Notes: generated by a model from the letters alone, not told the origin. 64,000 nucleotides of DNA from Warburgia ugandensis (GCA_035236585.1 CP141132.1:19257945-19321944); one strand, 5' to 3'. Shown: positions 1-15,939, numbered from the stretch's first letter. Translations and numbers: made by a program.

Positions 1-1602
1 CTAATGATTTATTCTTGATCATGTGTGTCAATTATCATTATCATATTCATTTAAGATTCTAAGTCAATTTGCTTCATAAAATATTGACTTAATTCCTTCT
101 TTTTAGTAGAGATCACATATCTTATTCGCTATTTTATGCTAACCAATTATAATGACTTTCATTATATGTCACTCTAATTAGATACTCTTCCCTTTTAATC
201 AACCTCCTCACTCAATTCACAAGATGTGGTAGAGACTGTATACTTGCTCATACACCAAGGTCGACTATACTCTATAACTATATGCATTCATACACGCCCT
301 TTGATAGTTATTTATTCACTAACTTCATTATACTCCAGCTTAGATTCTTATGTATCTTTCACAATAGAATCATTCTTAATTTAAGTGTGCCTCTAATGCC
401 GTAATGAAAATGTTGAGGAAGTCTGAGTCTTTTCTATTGATCACATGCTAAGAGTATTTCTTTGCACTAGTTTAGGATTATTTATACATGATATAATCAT
501 AATGTGTGATTGATTACATAAAATTGAATCCAAAGAAATTTGACAATCCCATCTCAAACAGTAGATGTACTTCCACACGATGGTTTTAATACAATAGTAT
601 ACCCTAGTCACCAATCAATTCTTTTATATTTCTACTTCATATTACTCTAGGAAACAACCTACACATATCCAATTCCATCCACTAGACAGAATAATACATC
701 ATAGACTATATCCTTCTATCATAACAATATCAGATTCTTCTATCCTCCTACAAGATCCTCATAATAATTTTTAAGGAATTCTTTATCCTCATTCATAATA
801 TATGCAACATCCATATCGTATTTCTCTATATCAAATACTTAATTATCATTTACTATTTCCACACTGCAATATTTGATTTGAACTACTAATTTATAATCAT
901 AACCAAATTCATGGTCCAACAATCAAATCATTTCTATATATAAGCATTTCCTTCTATAACAACATTCAGATCCTCTTTGTCTCAATATCCCCATAAAATA
1001 AAAATAAAAAAAATTAATGCCATAAAATTATCAATAAGAGGTATCTATTATTTCACCAAACCCATTCTCATAGTCTTCTAAATCTTTAAAATGCCCATTC
1101 ACTAAGACCAACTTCCGATCTTTTCTCATAAATAATCTATGTACTCTCAAAGGCTTAACTCATAGTATTTTTCACATTAGAACTTGTACTCATGGTAAGT
1201 TATCTCCATTGTTAAACCACTGATCAACAATAATATTCTCAGTTTCAAACACTAACTCATATACACCATACTTTGATTTCTTACTTTAAGAACACTTCCA
1301 TTCTCATGAGAGTTTACATTTCTTTTATTTAGTCATTTTCCTTTTTCCTTGACTATACATGACATCCAACTGAGCCATTTTCCATTAATGATATGAATCT
1401 AATTTAGATAAAAAAATTTGCTCCATCTTAGCAAATGCTAGCTCCTCTTCCAACTCCTCTAAGTGGTGTTTATTCAAATTTCAAAAATTTCTAAATGATT
1501 TGACAATCAACTCACACCGTCTCCAACTTCCACCTTGGACTGTTGTCTCAACTTGGACTTTGGGGACTGCTTGTGAGTGGATGAACCTACTCTGATACCA
1601 AA
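1..1602 (-). mobile_element. interior of a Del-like gypsy element (5' part), decayed
   Basis: This stretch lies directly inside the primer-binding site and the long LTR that starts at 1,603, so it should be the 5' untranslated and gag part of a minus-strand Ty3-gypsy element continuing past the left edge. Translating the minus strand near the primer-binding site gives only short open stretches broken by stops. I could not recognise gag, protease or polymerase motifs. The assignment rests on position, not on protein similarity. Confidence 0.4.
1590..1600 (-). other. primer-binding site, initiator tRNA-Met type
   Basis: On the minus strand the sequence reads TGGTATCAGAG, complementary to the 3' end of initiator tRNA-Met, the usual primer of many plant LTR retrotransposons. 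It lies two bases inside the LTR boundary at 1,603. This fixes the orientation (minus) and identifies the adjacent LTR as the 5' LTR. Confidence 0.75.
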
Positions 1603-4600
1603 TGTGATGACCCAAGTTTTTCAAACACTTTTTCATAAATCATTTCAAAAGGTAGAGCCCCCAATTTTGAAAAACAGTTTAAAAAACAAAATAGTGAAAA
1701 ATATTTTTACGAATTTCATTTAAAAACTCAGAGTGCCAACCATCAACTCACTACTATGTTATTTATAATTCATTTTGATATTTAAATTTTGAAAATGCAA
1801 ATAAAATTTTCATTTTTTAAGCAAACATTTTTACAAATAAATTTACTTCTTCATGACCCATCCTGTCGATAGTCACAATCCCCGCATAATTACAAATCAA
1901 GTCCAAATATTACCGATGTACATATACAGTCCAAGTAGAATTAAAACATACCATCAACAAGATGTCCTAGTTAGCTACTTGCATGATTCCTCATTAGTCC
2001 TGTTTGTCTGTCAATATATGAGGCACTACAACAATAGGGGAATAAGATACTTATAAAAATTGAAATAAAACATTAATTTTCATATTATAATAATCATTTC
2101 AAGGCATTGAGACATTTTACATCAATAATTTGCATGATTAAATTCAAGATAATCAAGAACTTTAGAATATCAAATTTCAAAGCATTTCAGGTAAATATCA
2201 TGAATAAATCCAATAGCAAAATATCATGTCCAACTCATAATTAGGATCTCAAGTAAACTTTGTGAATAGATGTAAACATCATAAATAAATCCAGTAATGG
2301 AAGGTCATATACAAATCATGATCCAAATAAAGACACTAAACAGTCAAATGAGTTAAACAACATTAAACTCATGAAATTAGTGAATATAGTCATTAGTGGT
2401 TACACCCCTGACTATACAGGGCCTACAATGATCCTGTCAACACTAGGTATACATAATGGTCATGAGCTCATACCAGGCATATCATCATGCCGCATAATCA
2501 TAAGTATTATCACTCAATTGTGCTTGTAGTACCTTGTCACATAAACTATGCACACATGCTATCACTCAGTCATGATCACAACACTAAGCTAATATAAAAC
2601 CAAGCACACATGCTATCACTCAGTTGTGATCACAGCATTCTGTTAAAATATGGACTACTATGCTGCAACAATAACCAACTCTTGAGTCTATTGGCTACCA
2701 CTCCTAGTTGACACCAGAATAGGAGACTGTGCATCCATCCCGCATGGGTGAGGATCGAAACCGTAATGTAGATTATCAATGATACCACCATTTATAATAT
2801 TTTCCCTTCTGTGGTGTGGGTGTCTAATCATCTCACAAAATTGGAGGGTTGGATGGCCAACCTACATCCCTCCTAGCATGGTATCCACCGGCACATGCCT
2901 GTTTAAAATAAAACCCTTAGGCCTCCATGCTTGGATATCATAAAATCATCAGGCTATATGCCTATCTCATATCAAATCCATGTTAAATCCATGGAAATAA
3001 AGTATCATATACATAGTTGGTACCCTGTACCAAAATCAAGCCCACCTAACTATTGAATCCAATCATGTGAATATAAAACATGTAGCGCATTCTTAAGTCA
3101 TGCATCTTTAATAAATGACATGCATTTTAAATCCATAGAATCATAATATAATAAATTTTCATATATGATACCATATCCTTTTTATTTCATAAATCATGCC
3201 ATAAAAGTTGCATGTATAATATCGCTTAATTGTTACATATTTATAAATAATTCTTGCAACTTAAATCTCATGCAATTATCAAAAACACATCATAACCATA
3301 TCAACAGATCATGCAATTTGTGAAAATTAACATCTTAAATTCCACCTACCTTGAATACAATTATCAAAATCCTCAAAATGATTGATGGTCTTAATTTCAT
3401 ATCAGTCGGCATGTCTATCAAGTCATACATACAATTCAGGTTAATCACTTACAATTTTTCATTTATTACTCGTCTAGTATTTGATCATCATTAAATATGA
3501 TGATCTTGCCCTTATTGACCTTCAATCCTACGTATATCTCTTTATTTTGTAATATCATCAAATCTCAACCTGACCTATAGTTAATTTGATCTATTGATCT
3601 GATGGTCAAATTAAATTCTAATCAGTCAGATCAGTAGTTCCAAGTCCTAACATCAAATCTTTGAATCTAAGGTCATTAGCACAATCTAGCCATTAGATCA
3701 ATCTAATTAATAATATAAATAGCTCAATTGTTCTTCCCAAGGTTTAATCCATTCTAATCTTGTTTATTTTCTTAAATTTTCATAATTAATCAAGATTATC
3801 AAATAAAATTTAATTTAATTGATTTAAATAAGATTTAATAGTGATCTTACCTCTGATCACTTAAATCCATGCATGATGTTGTGTCTGGTGCAGTATGATT
3901 GTGTTTGATCACCTTGGATCCAAAAATTCAAAAATGAACAGTTCAAATCAAGTACTAGATCTATGATCAAATCTACATAGAAGTTCAAATTGGTGCTTGA
4001 TCTAGGTATTAGGTAGTTGATTAAGGGTTAAATCATCTTAAAAGGATAGATCAATTACAAATCTAGCATTGAGTGGTCGAACAACGGTTGGATCATGATA
4101 AGAGGTCAGATTGGTCACAGATCTGAGTTTTGTTGATTGATTAATAGTTGGATCATGTGAGGGTTTAGTAATTTGGTCATGGATCTAATATTTGATGATC
4201 GATCATGGTCTGATCGATCATGGTCTAGATGATGATGGATGGTCAAATATTTGCATATCAACATGATCGTTATCTCACATCATTGTTGGCTTTAGATCAC
4301 TATTGGATCTTCACTAATGGCCAAATTGATTGATGTGTTTTGTTCCTTGTGTTGTAAGGATAGTGATGAATGTTTCAGATCTGCAAGATCCCTCCACTTG
4401 TGTCAACTCAGCAGAGAGAGAACAAGTGGGAAACGGTTGAGACAAAACTAATGGGATGACTAGCTGTCGCATGTCAGCTTGCTCAGCATAGGACATTGGA
4501 TTCACTATTCTCACTGGCAGTTAGGGGAGAGGTGGTCGGTGGTGGGGCGCAGGTGGCCAGCGGCTACGGATTCGGTCACTAGATAGGTCCAATCACAGGA

Positions 4601-5768
4601 AGAGAGATAGAAGGGCATGCCAGCCAGCTTCAATGCCCACGTCATGCCGGGGAAAGGGAAAAGACTGGGAGGGGAGGGACTGTAGTGGCTGGCAGTTGCT
4701 ATGCCGTAGAAGCAAGGTCATCACGGCTTTAACGTGAGAACAAGGAACTCAAGATGGTCATATGAAAACAGAAGGGGGAATGAGCTTCCCAGCATGCCAG
4801 CCTGCTCAAGTAGGAGCCTTAGCTCATTTGTGTTGGGCGAGGAAGAAGGAAGGTAGACAGAGGGTGGTTGGCTTGTGCGCTAGAGGGAGAAAATGAAAGG
4901 GGAAGAGGAAGAGGAGGGAAAGAGAAGTCCGACATGGCTGGCCAGTTCTGGTGACTAGTCAGTTGGGCTGTGCCGGAGGGTAGAAATGGGTGAAGTAAGA
5001 AGAAAGGGTTTTACCGAGGGGGTAATGCCAAAGAAAGGGGAAAGAGGGGAGAGGAAAGGGCCTCACATACCTTCAGCGCCAGCCTGCTCGGGTTGTCGGG
5101 TTTGGTGGTGCTAGCCTATCTCTATCGCTGATGATTGAGAAGAAGAGTGCAAGGGAGAAGAGAGAGAAGAGTTCGATGCTAGCCCCTGCACTGGAGAAGG
5201 AAGGGGAGAAGAGGGCCGCCAGCTACAATGGCACCGACGAGGAGCCTTGCTAGGTGCATGCTCGGCAACCTTAAGTCGAGTGCATTGACTGGCCGGCTGG
5301 CCATATGAGAGAGATAGAGGGAGAGGGAGAAAAACAAGGTGAAGGGGAGAATTAAATGGTGTTTAATTAATAATTATTATTATTATTTTATGTGTAATCA
5401 TCACCCATTATAAATGTGGGTAGTTAATTCCATGCAAACCTATTTTTACATTTATGGCTGCTCATGATTGCATGCCAAGCATGGGTACCACTTGTAATTA
5501 ATTTTATTCCTTTTAGTTGTTAATTAATTTAAATTAAATAATTTAGTTAAAATAATTACTAAATTTTTGTCCAAACTTCGATTTTGACTTATTGAGTGTT
5601 GTTGGACTTGTTTTCTCTAGTAGAATACTATTGATATCTTAATGGTCAATTCCATGTCTTTCATCAATTATCCTTAAAAATTTTAAATATTATAATTTAA
5701 ATTCTATGTTTCTCCTTTTTTATTTATTTTATTTATATAAAATGAATTAAAAATTTAGGGGTGTTATA
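1603..5768 (-). mobile_element. 5' LTR of a Del/Tekay-like gypsy element (Del1)
   Basis: A 4.17 kb LTR. The plus-strand left end is TGTGATGACCC and the right end is GGGTGTTATA, a slightly mutated form of the TG...CA-type ends seen at 13,690/23,976 and 26,661/29,741. Blocks such as GGGTGGCCAACC-like text followed by CTCCTAGCAT are shared by all three LTRs (near 2,850, 14,860 and 27,770). A 63-bp stretch is duplicated near 2,500-2,640. The part at 4,500-5,340 is much richer in G than its surroundings. The right edge abuts the Athila RT remnant, so this element inserted into the Athila-like one. Long LTRs plus an initiator-Met primer site fit Tekay/Del chromoviruses; the lineage name is inference. 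Confidence 0.75.
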
Positions 5769-6480
5769 GGTATATTAGCAATTAGGTCAACATTAGCTCT
5801 ATCTACCTCTATACCTTTGAATGACACTACGTGGCCAGGGACAATTTCCTTCAGAATCATGAAATGACAATTTTTTCAATTAAGCACTAGATTCTTCTCT
5901 TTACAACAACGTAAGACTTTTCTTAGATTTTCAAGACATATGTTAAATGAATCACCAAAAATAGAAAATTCATTCATGAAAACCTCTAAGATTTTCTCCA
6001 CCATATCATTAAAGATACTTAACATGTGACGTTGAAATGTGGTAGGAGCATTACATAATCCAAATGGCATTCTTTTGTAAGCAAAAGTCAAAAAAGGGAA
6101 TGTAAAGGTGGTCTTTTCCTGATCGTTGGGTGTAATTTCTATTTGTTTATATCTTGAATAACCATGTAGAAAACATTTAATATTGATGTCCTACTACCTT
6201 TCTAACATCTAATCAACAAAAGGCAAAGGAAATTAGTCCTTCTTAGTGACGACATTCAACTTTCAGTAGTCAATGCACATATGCTAACTAGTGGTAACTC
6301 TAGTAGGGATTAATTCATTGTTAGCATTAGTCATCACCATCACTCCAAACTTCTTTGGATCAACTTGAGTTGGACTAACCCATTTGCTGTCAATTATGGG
6401 ATAGATGATTCCCACATTAAGCAATTTAAGGACTTATGCTCTAGCCACATCTTTTATATTAAGATTTAACCTTCTCTGCA
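5769..6480 (-). pseudogene. Athila-like reverse transcriptase remnant
   Basis: The minus strand encodes a recognisable Ty3-gypsy RT core. The open part (6,091-5,876, 71 aa) contains FAYKRMPFGLCNAPTTFQ, followed by FMNEFSIFGDS at the place of the catalytic aspartate pair, which reads Asn-Glu here, so the active site is lost. Further upstream (6,100-6,480) decayed RT text with several stops and shifts can be followed. The gene is cut at 5,768 by the Del1 LTR. RNase H and integrase of this copy must lie beyond Del1, outside the window. Confidence 0.8.
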
Positions 6481-7320
6481 ACTGATAACGTGGTTTAGCA
6501 TCATCCCCTATATATATCATATGGGTAAAAATTAAAGGGTTAATGCCCTTTATATTAGCAATGATCCTTCCTATAGCACCTTTATGTTCCTTTAAAGTGT
6601 CTATTAACTATTCCTCTTAAGATGTTTCTAATTAGGACGTAATTATCGCAAGAAAATTCTCTTCTTTTTTTTTTCTAAATATGCATATTTTATTATGATG
6701 TGGAGATTTTAATTCAAGCTTAGGAGGTTCTACTGATGATGGAAGAGGAGTGGACTCCTTTGGTGGAAGTTCCTCGAAATGAGGTTTGTATTTTCTATGT
6801 CTATGGTAGGAATAGAATCCATGAGGGTATTAACTTTTTCTACTGATACGTTCTAATTAAACTCATTAAAGTAGACCAAACAAGTCTCAAGTGGGTTTGA
6901 TAAGGAATATGAAAGGAATTGATCTTGCATAACTAAATTTATCATGTTTACATTGTACAAGTCATTAGTGATTTCACTAAGTTACTTAGAAATGTTGAAG
7001 ATGTTTAGCTCTAATGTCAAATTTCCAAAAGATAGTTTCATAGCACCATTTCTACAGTCAATTAAGGCATTGGATATAGCCAGGAATGGTTGTCCCAGGA
7101 TCACCGGTATTTCATTTTTCTTATTCATCATCGATTGTGTATTTAGAATTAGAAAATCTATAAGAAAGTAGAACTGTTCTACCTAGACAAGCATATCTCC
7201 TATTACCCCTCTCTATATCTTCATAGAATGGTCAACTAGCTAGAGTATAGTGAAAGCAGGTTTAAGCTCACCCAGACCTAACTATTCATATACCTAGCAC
7301 GACAGTAGGTTAACACTAGA

Positions 7321-7647
7321 TCATAAATCAAGCAAAGCTTGATTAATTTTATAGTTCCCAATAATGCAAGTAAGAGTGGGGCAACCTGGATCCTTGTATT
7401 TTGGTGATGTATGATATTGTAGAATGGAACTTACTTGCTTAATAAAAAGTGCCTTCTTTTGAACATTTAATCTTCTTTTTGTGGTGCAAAGGTCTTTTAG
7501 GAATTTGGTATATGATGAGATTTGTTTTATTACATCTAAGATCAGTATGCTAATCTTGACTTGTTTGAAAATCTCTAAAATATCATCATTAGAGGTAGAT
7601 TTTGGATCTTGACACAAACTTTGAGGGAATGGAGAACAATAGGACAT
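7321..7647 (-). pseudogene. Athila-like protease-region remnant
   Basis: A 108-aa open frame on the minus strand with ILEIFKQVKISI, SYTKFLKDLCT and KYKDPGCPTLTCIIGNY. This is the conserved block just before and at the start of the retropepsin of Athila-type elements. The frame ends at INQALLDL, about where the catalytic aspartate segment should begin. The same block is present in the second Athila copy near 47,380-47,630. Known from the family: this part lies between gag and RT, which agrees with its place here between the gag remnant (8-9.3 kb) and RT (5.8-6.5 kb). Confidence 0.75.
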
Positions 7648-7949
7648 GGTTCAACAAGTGGAGTGGGTTCTTTCTCTTCAGAAATTTATTTAACTTTAGT
7701 TGGTTTTTCTACCTATTTTTTCTTTTGTGGCTCATCTTTCTCAATTCTTTTACCACGCCTAAGAATGGTGACAACCTTAATCTATTATATGGTAGAGTAT
7801 GATGGTGCATTATTTCTAACCACATGCACACCCTTAAAGTTAGTTTGTTGTTTAACTAACAACCTTTCTTTTCCCATATTTTGCATCATTTGACTCATCA
7901 TATTTTTTATTTCATTCATAGACCATGTGGCTTGTTTCAATTGAAATTC

Positions 7950-9290
7950 TAATTGACAATTTTCCTCTCCTGGCTTTGAATAAATTGATGCAAATTATTA
8001 TCTAGAGGCCTTTTGGGTGGGGACAAATAAGGTCCAGGAGCAGAAGGTCCATGAGTTTGGTGGTATGGGCTTGAATTAAGGTGTCCTTGAGTTTGTTGGT
8101 ATGGGCTTGGAGTAGTGTCCTTGGTTTTGTTGGTGAGGCTAGTATGGGCCTGGTTGTGAGACATTGGCAAAAGGTCCATATTTCCAACTGAAATCTGGAT
8201 GGTTTCTCCAATTAGGATTATATATCTCAGAGTATGGGGAGAAAGGTCTTTTATATGTATTGAAAGCATTAGCCTGATCATGAAGTGCCTCTTAGAATGC
8301 TAGGACACTCCTAAGTAAGATGTGAAGTACTTTCACAAATGCACATACTTGTTCATCCTTTTTAGAGATATTGTTCCACATTTCTGTGGCCTCTAATTTT
8401 TTACTAGGGCTGTTACTTTGGCATTAAGTTCATCTTTTTTAGAAATGACATACATGCCTCCCCTAGCAGATGTGGTAGTGGGCTTACTCTTGCTGAGTAA
8501 GCCTAAGTTTGTGCACTTTTAGCTAGTAATTCTAAATACTCTTCTACCTCATTTGGTTGTTTATTTTAAAAAGTTTTCATTACACATCATCTCTTCGAAC
8601 TAGCACTTGTCATAAATAAGTCTCTCATATAAGAAGCTAATGATGCAACATGGTTCATAGCCATGATGTAGACATGTGAATAATAGATCCTTGAACCTTT
8701 CCTAGCATTGGTAGAATGACTCTTTTTCCTTCTAAGTAAAGTTCATTATCTTAGAGAGAAGCGTATTTGTTTTATGTGCAGGGAAATTTTTTTTACAAAA
8801 ATTCTCTAGTCACATCATTCCAAGTCCTTATGAAACCCACTGGTAGTGCATTAAACCATATTTTAGATTTTTCTTTCAAAGAGAAGAGAAAAAGTTTAAG
8901 TCTCATTGTATTTAAGGCAATGTTTTCTTGTATTTTGAGTGGTACATACTTCATCAAATTCCTCAAGATGTAGGTAAGGATTTTGTTATCTAACCCATGA
9001 CATTTTGGGAGTAACTAGATTACTCCTATTTTTAATTCTAGTGCATCAGCATTTTGAGGCAAAATGACACAAGATGGTGTGCTAGTGCATTGTTTGAAGG
9101 TAGTCTTTTAGATTTCTACCACATAAGTTTTAATATAAACCATTATCCCCATGTTCACATTGTTGGTCCCAGTCCCTATTGTTATTCCTTCTCCAATCTA
9201 TGTTTGGTGGATGATTATTTCTCTTGGTGGAGGTTGATATTCATCATCCATTAGAGGTGATGGATCCTCATTCATGATGAGTGGAGGGCT
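7950..9290 (-). pseudogene. Athila-like gag remnant
   Basis: Minus-strand translation, with several frame changes, gives gag text of Athila type: NADALELKIGVI, then a stretch on local homology with ILRNLMKYV, then RLKLFLFSLKEKSKIWFNAL and a WNDVTREFL-like end (about 8,760-9,070). The downstream part (8,281-7,949, 110 aa) is Pro/Gln/His-rich, like the variable C-terminal gag region. No full-length frame remains. The element II copy (47,690-48,910) is collinear. Confidence 0.7.
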
Positions 9291-10534
9291 TGATCATCTC
9301 TATTACTTCGATGAGGTGAGTTATCCCTTGATCATTAATTAGTCATTGATGGTGATTGATCTGGTTGTATGTCGTTTTGGTCATAATTGAATAGCCTTCT
9401 AGTTTTATTGTATATCCAAAAGTGCATATAAGGAAAGAAAACTAAACTAAATGATGCAACCTATTGTCTAGAATGATGCACAAACAAAGGACACAATTAA
9501 AAAATCCCTAAGGCTAACAAGCTGAAATGTTCTGATTTTCTTGAATTTGTGCAGGGGAGAAGCTTTTAGATTAACCTAATCTAATGCTCCCACTGTCTTT
9601 TAGAGTTGTCCCATTGCTTATCGGTTAGATCCTAACCTAATTAACTACTTCACAACCTCCTCAGCTAGCTGTAGGTAGTCTGAGTGATAGAATGTTCTTG
9701 CAGAGCTAGTCCTTTAAATACTAGCAGAGTCAGTTAGACAGGGGCTACTGGAGTGACAATGGGTACCTCCTTCCAAGAGGGTCTTAAGAGCATGTGATGG
9801 CCTCTATAGGTCTATTCGAATTTATCTTAAATTAATTTGAAAGGTTGGTTACGTGCTTGTAGTGATTATCCTATGTGTGCTAAGAGGTGGTGATGAAATC
9901 CACCCTTAATCTTGTGGGGTTGGGTACCCTTGCTAATTAATTTTCACACTTCATGCAGTTCAATCAAGATATAAATCACCTTAAAATAGTAAACATGCAC
10001 TAAAAAACAATTAAAAAAATAAACTAATTTAAACCCTAAAATATAATAGTTATCAAGTATGCTATCTATATGCAATTATAATTCTAAATAATGCAACCTA
10101 ATCTAATAATTCTGAAGAGTTAGGACTGCTCATAGTGGGGGTCTTAGATAAGATCTTCTAGTACATAGATGGGACCATTTACATTCTACCTCCACTTCTA
10201 GGTTACGATGGTCGACCATTGACCTGTATTATTACAACCCTTTTAAATAAAATGTGATTAATAAAAAATATAATGCATCCTCACTATAATTCACTCAAAT
10301 TAAAATTTTGGCTATCCTAATTGACATTCTCCTTTGAGTTCCTTTTTTCCAATTTCTTACAAAATAAAATTAACAACAAGTACCAAATTTAGGAAATGGA
10401 GTGATTATGCACTAAGAAAAATTTAAAAATGTGCCTAAAAATACTAAATGGATGCAATTCCTAAAATTTTTATATTTTATATTTTTATGATTTTTTGAAT
10501 TTTTATTAAATTTTATGAAAACTCCATTTAGAGT
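9291..10534 (-). mobile_element. Athila-like element I, 5' leader region
   Basis: Non-coding leader between the primer-binding site and gag. It is collinear with 48,940-50,060 of element II: both contain CTAACAAGCTGAAATGTT, then blocks ending in CAATGCATC-type AT-rich text. No ORF of interest. It is useful for comparing the two copies. Confidence 0.65.
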
Positions 10535-10556
10535 CTTTGGCAAAGGCACAAAAAAC
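10535..10556 (-). other. degenerate tRNA-Asp-type primer-binding site
   Basis: Minus-strand text TTTTGTGCCTTTGCCAAAGA lies immediately inside the LTR. It resembles the tRNA-Asp-type primer site typical of Athila elements, with several transitions. Element II has a comparable degenerate site just below 50,082. The position and the partial match together support the call. Confidence 0.5.
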
Positions 10557-10560
10557 TTGT

Positions 10561-12704
<2,144 letters not shown>

Positions 12705-13689
12705 TTGGTGCCTATGTGACCCACATGAAGAAGAAGGAGGGCGCTTACCCCTACATGAGCATCCTGTAACAGTACTATATTTCTCATTATCTTATGGTCT
12801 ATTTGATTCTAAAAGAATTTTTCTACAAAAATAGAGGCCATTTTTACTACTCTTGCTATATAGTAGGAAGTGTCCCTAAAACCTTGGTCCTCAATCTTGG
12901 GTGTAAACCTCAAACAAATCTTTCTATTACTTTCTCATTTGAGGTACGAATATCTAGTGCAAACCTCCTCAGCTGTAAGAACTTATTCTCATACTATAAC
13001 ATAATAAAATAGCCTTGTTGCAAACTAAGAAATTCTCTTTCCATTTTTCCATGCACATGAGGAGGAAAGCATTTATCATAGAATACCTTTCAAAAATCTG
13101 CCCATATAATGCTGCTGGGGTGAGGAAAATAAGTCCCCTGCACTGTTTGCCACTAGAATGTAGCTTCTCCTATGAAGATAAAAGTTGCAAACTTCACCTT
13201 GTTCTCTTCTAGAACTTTCATGGCTTCAAAGGCTTGCTCAACTTGGTATTGGTATATCCATTCCTTTACTACTTCTAGTTCATCTTTTTCAAAAAATACT
13301 TGAACCATCATTTGAAATCGTTCTAGCAATTTATCTATCTTGCTAACACTACCTCCTAAGCTACCCTCAACAATGCTCGATGTAGGAAGGTTCTATACAT
13401 ATGGGAATTGAACATAAGCTTGTTGCTACTACATATACTATTTAAATTTTCATTTCATTTGTGCGATAAAATCTACCATATGATCCTTCTGTTCTAGGGT
13501 ATCAGAGAAAGAACCAGCAGACCTTCTAGTCTCTTTCCCTAAAAACATCTATTATACAGTCTACAATATTTTCTATATGAGTCACTCTCTTAACTCATAT
13601 TTAAACAACCACCTCTTATTTGTTGACTAGTTAAGACTTTTGACATGTAGGACTAGCTGTAAAAGGAACAACTGGGCTCGGATACCAAC
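12705..13689 (-). pseudogene. Del-like (chromovirus) gag remnant
   Basis: On the minus strand, right after the primer-binding site, a gag frame can be followed: GSVSKIDKLLERFQMM, then EQAFEAMKVLEENKVKFATF, then FIGEATF-stop-WQTVQG, then KVFYDKCFPPHVHGKM and EFLSLQQG. This is the Retrotrans_gag pattern of chromoviral Ty3-gypsy elements, with in-frame stops where Trp or a similar residue would be expected. The frame is cut at 12,704 by the Athila I LTR. No zinc knuckle is left. Confidence 0.75.
13675..13688 (-). other. primer-binding site of Del2, initiator tRNA-Met type
   Basis: The minus strand reads TTGGTATCCGAGCC, one mismatch to the initiator tRNA-Met complement over the first 12 positions. 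It lies directly inside the LTR start at 13,690 and upstream of the gag remnant, so 13,690 onward is a 5' LTR in minus orientation. Confidence 0.7.
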
Positions 13690-15049
13690 TATGATGACCT
13701 GGGTTTTCAAATAACTATTTAGAATTATTTTAGAAAGGTGGGATCCCCATTTTAAATTTCCTTTTAGAAAAAAAAATATTGAAAACATTTTTTTTTGAAA
13801 AGACCTTTCTAGAAAATCCCAAGTGTCCTCTTATGGGTCAAAACACATTCATGAGTTCTAAAACCAACATTTTTACATTCAAAATATAATAACTAAAAAC
13901 TTAACATTTCCCATATTTCTATTTAGTTATAGCCCATAGTCCAATATGTGTTAAACATATCCACGCATGTCTAAACTAACCATCATAGTTACATAACAAC
14001 TAAGTCATTTCACAATATTTATAAAATGAATGGAAACATCAAGTGCAAACCTACATTGCCAATACTCTAACTAATCACTCATGGTGCCTTGCCTCAACTC
14101 ACTTGCTTTTGTCTTCTTCACATATATCTGTGGATTTGGTGGAGTATATGGGAATATACTTAGTAGGTAAATCTTAGATTACAAATATAAATCAATATAA
14201 ATTTGCATCCGTGCACTCATGCACAATGAAACATCTTTAGGTATTGTCCCTAAGATTTGTCAATATAAGTTTATAATGTATCATTTGCATACCTTTCAAG
14301 CATTCCATCAAAGATTTCAGTCCAGCCAAGTACAACAAAAATACAAGAGTAATATGATATATTAATATCAAAAGAATCCATGTCAAACCTATGCATAAAT
14401 AGATGATAAATTAATTAAGCACTAAAATCTTAATTTAAATCACTTGTAGGAAATTTCCTATCAATTTATGTTGAGCATATGAGCTCTTAACACAAAATAA
14501 TAAATATATCAACTCTCAAATCATCCAAGGCATCACCATGCTTAATGATTAGGGTATCTATGACCCTATCACATGTGTGGTGCCTCAAAAAAATCGACCT
14601 ATGGGAACTGCCCTATAATGGGACACTGTAACACTACAATAGCTATCCAATCATGAAACACTATGTTATGGCAACTGCCCAATAGTGGGACACCACATGC
14701 TCAAATGCTAATACCAACTATGTGAGACTTATCATCATCTCTCATGGGTGGAGAATAGATTGCACAGTGTGACCTTCCCATGATTCCACACTCAAAATTT
14801 AGCTGCTTGGGCATGGTGTCAAAATATCAACTTTTGAAAGGTAGGTGGTCATCCCTACAACCCTCCTATCATAGTGTCCACAAGAAAAAGTGCCTATCTA
14901 AAACAAGTCCTCTGCAAATCAATGCATAAAAATCGAGGTACAAGTGTATCCTCTGCGACATATTAGTTGTCTACTGATCACATAATCAAATCCTCATCAT
15001 GGTTTAAAGTTTAGATTTTTCATTTAAATACTAATGAGAACTACTACAC

Positions 15050-15715
15050 AAGACGCTTTTAAAGTTGGTAAAAGATGATAATACAAGTTGGTTAAAAATG
15101 ACTTCTATTGAGTCGACTTCAGAAGTCAATAAATTTTTTAAGTCATTTAGATAAATGACTTTAAAAATGAAATTTTTTTGAAGTCATTTAGCTAAACAAA
15201 TTCAAAAGTGTGGAATTTTTTTAAGTCTTTTCACACAAATGACTTTAAAACTATGGCACTTTGGGAGTACTTTTGAAGTCATCTATCATAAATGACTTCA
15301 AAAGTATGGTATTTTTTAGGTCATTTATATCTAAACGACTTCAAAAGTACTCCAAAAGTGCCATAGTTTTGAAGTCGTTTGTGCTAAATGACTTTAAAAG
15401 TACTAAATTTTTGAAGTCATTTAGTGCTAAACCACTTTAAAACTATGCACTTTTGAAGTCATTTATGGCTAAACGACTTCAAAAGTGCAATAGTTTTAAA
15501 GTCGTTTGTGCTAAACAATTCAAAAATACTAGATTTTTGAAGTAATTTAGGGCTAAACAACTTCAAAACTATGCAAAAGAAAACTTTTGAAATCATTTAT
15601 CCCTGAACGACTTCAAAAAGTGTTGATTTTTTAAATCGTTTAGGTCTAAACGACTTCAAAAGTCCACCACTTTTGAAGTTGTTTAGGACTAAAAGACTTC
15701 AAAAGTCTTTTTTTT
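15050..15715. repeat. palindromic subterminal repeat array A
   Basis: About 15-20 copies of a motif like ACTTTTGAAGTCGTTTAG alternating with its reverse complement CTAAACGACTTCAAAAGT, separated by short spacers, so each pair can form a hairpin. Variants TCATTT/TCGTTT and TTGAAG/TTAAAG occur. In CACTA elements such arrays are the binding sites of the element's own DNA-binding protein; that role is inferred here. Confidence 0.85.
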
Positions 15716-15939
15716 TTTCATTTGTGACATTCTAGTCACTACCATCTATATACAATTCAATATTGTTCCTAATCTTCCAATCTTTATTCACATGAAAAAC
15801 AAACATATATTCACTTCCACATTGAATACAAAACATCCAAATTCATCATTATGCATCCACATCTATCTTGAGAAACCACAAAATGACAAACAATAATACA
15901 CATTCACTTCATTTGTAAATCTATACACATTCACATTTG

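Noticed and set aside
15050..15715. CRISPR-like array impression from short regular repeats
   Set aside because: Repeats are palindromic, degenerate and have no unique equal-length spacers; the setting is a plant transposon.
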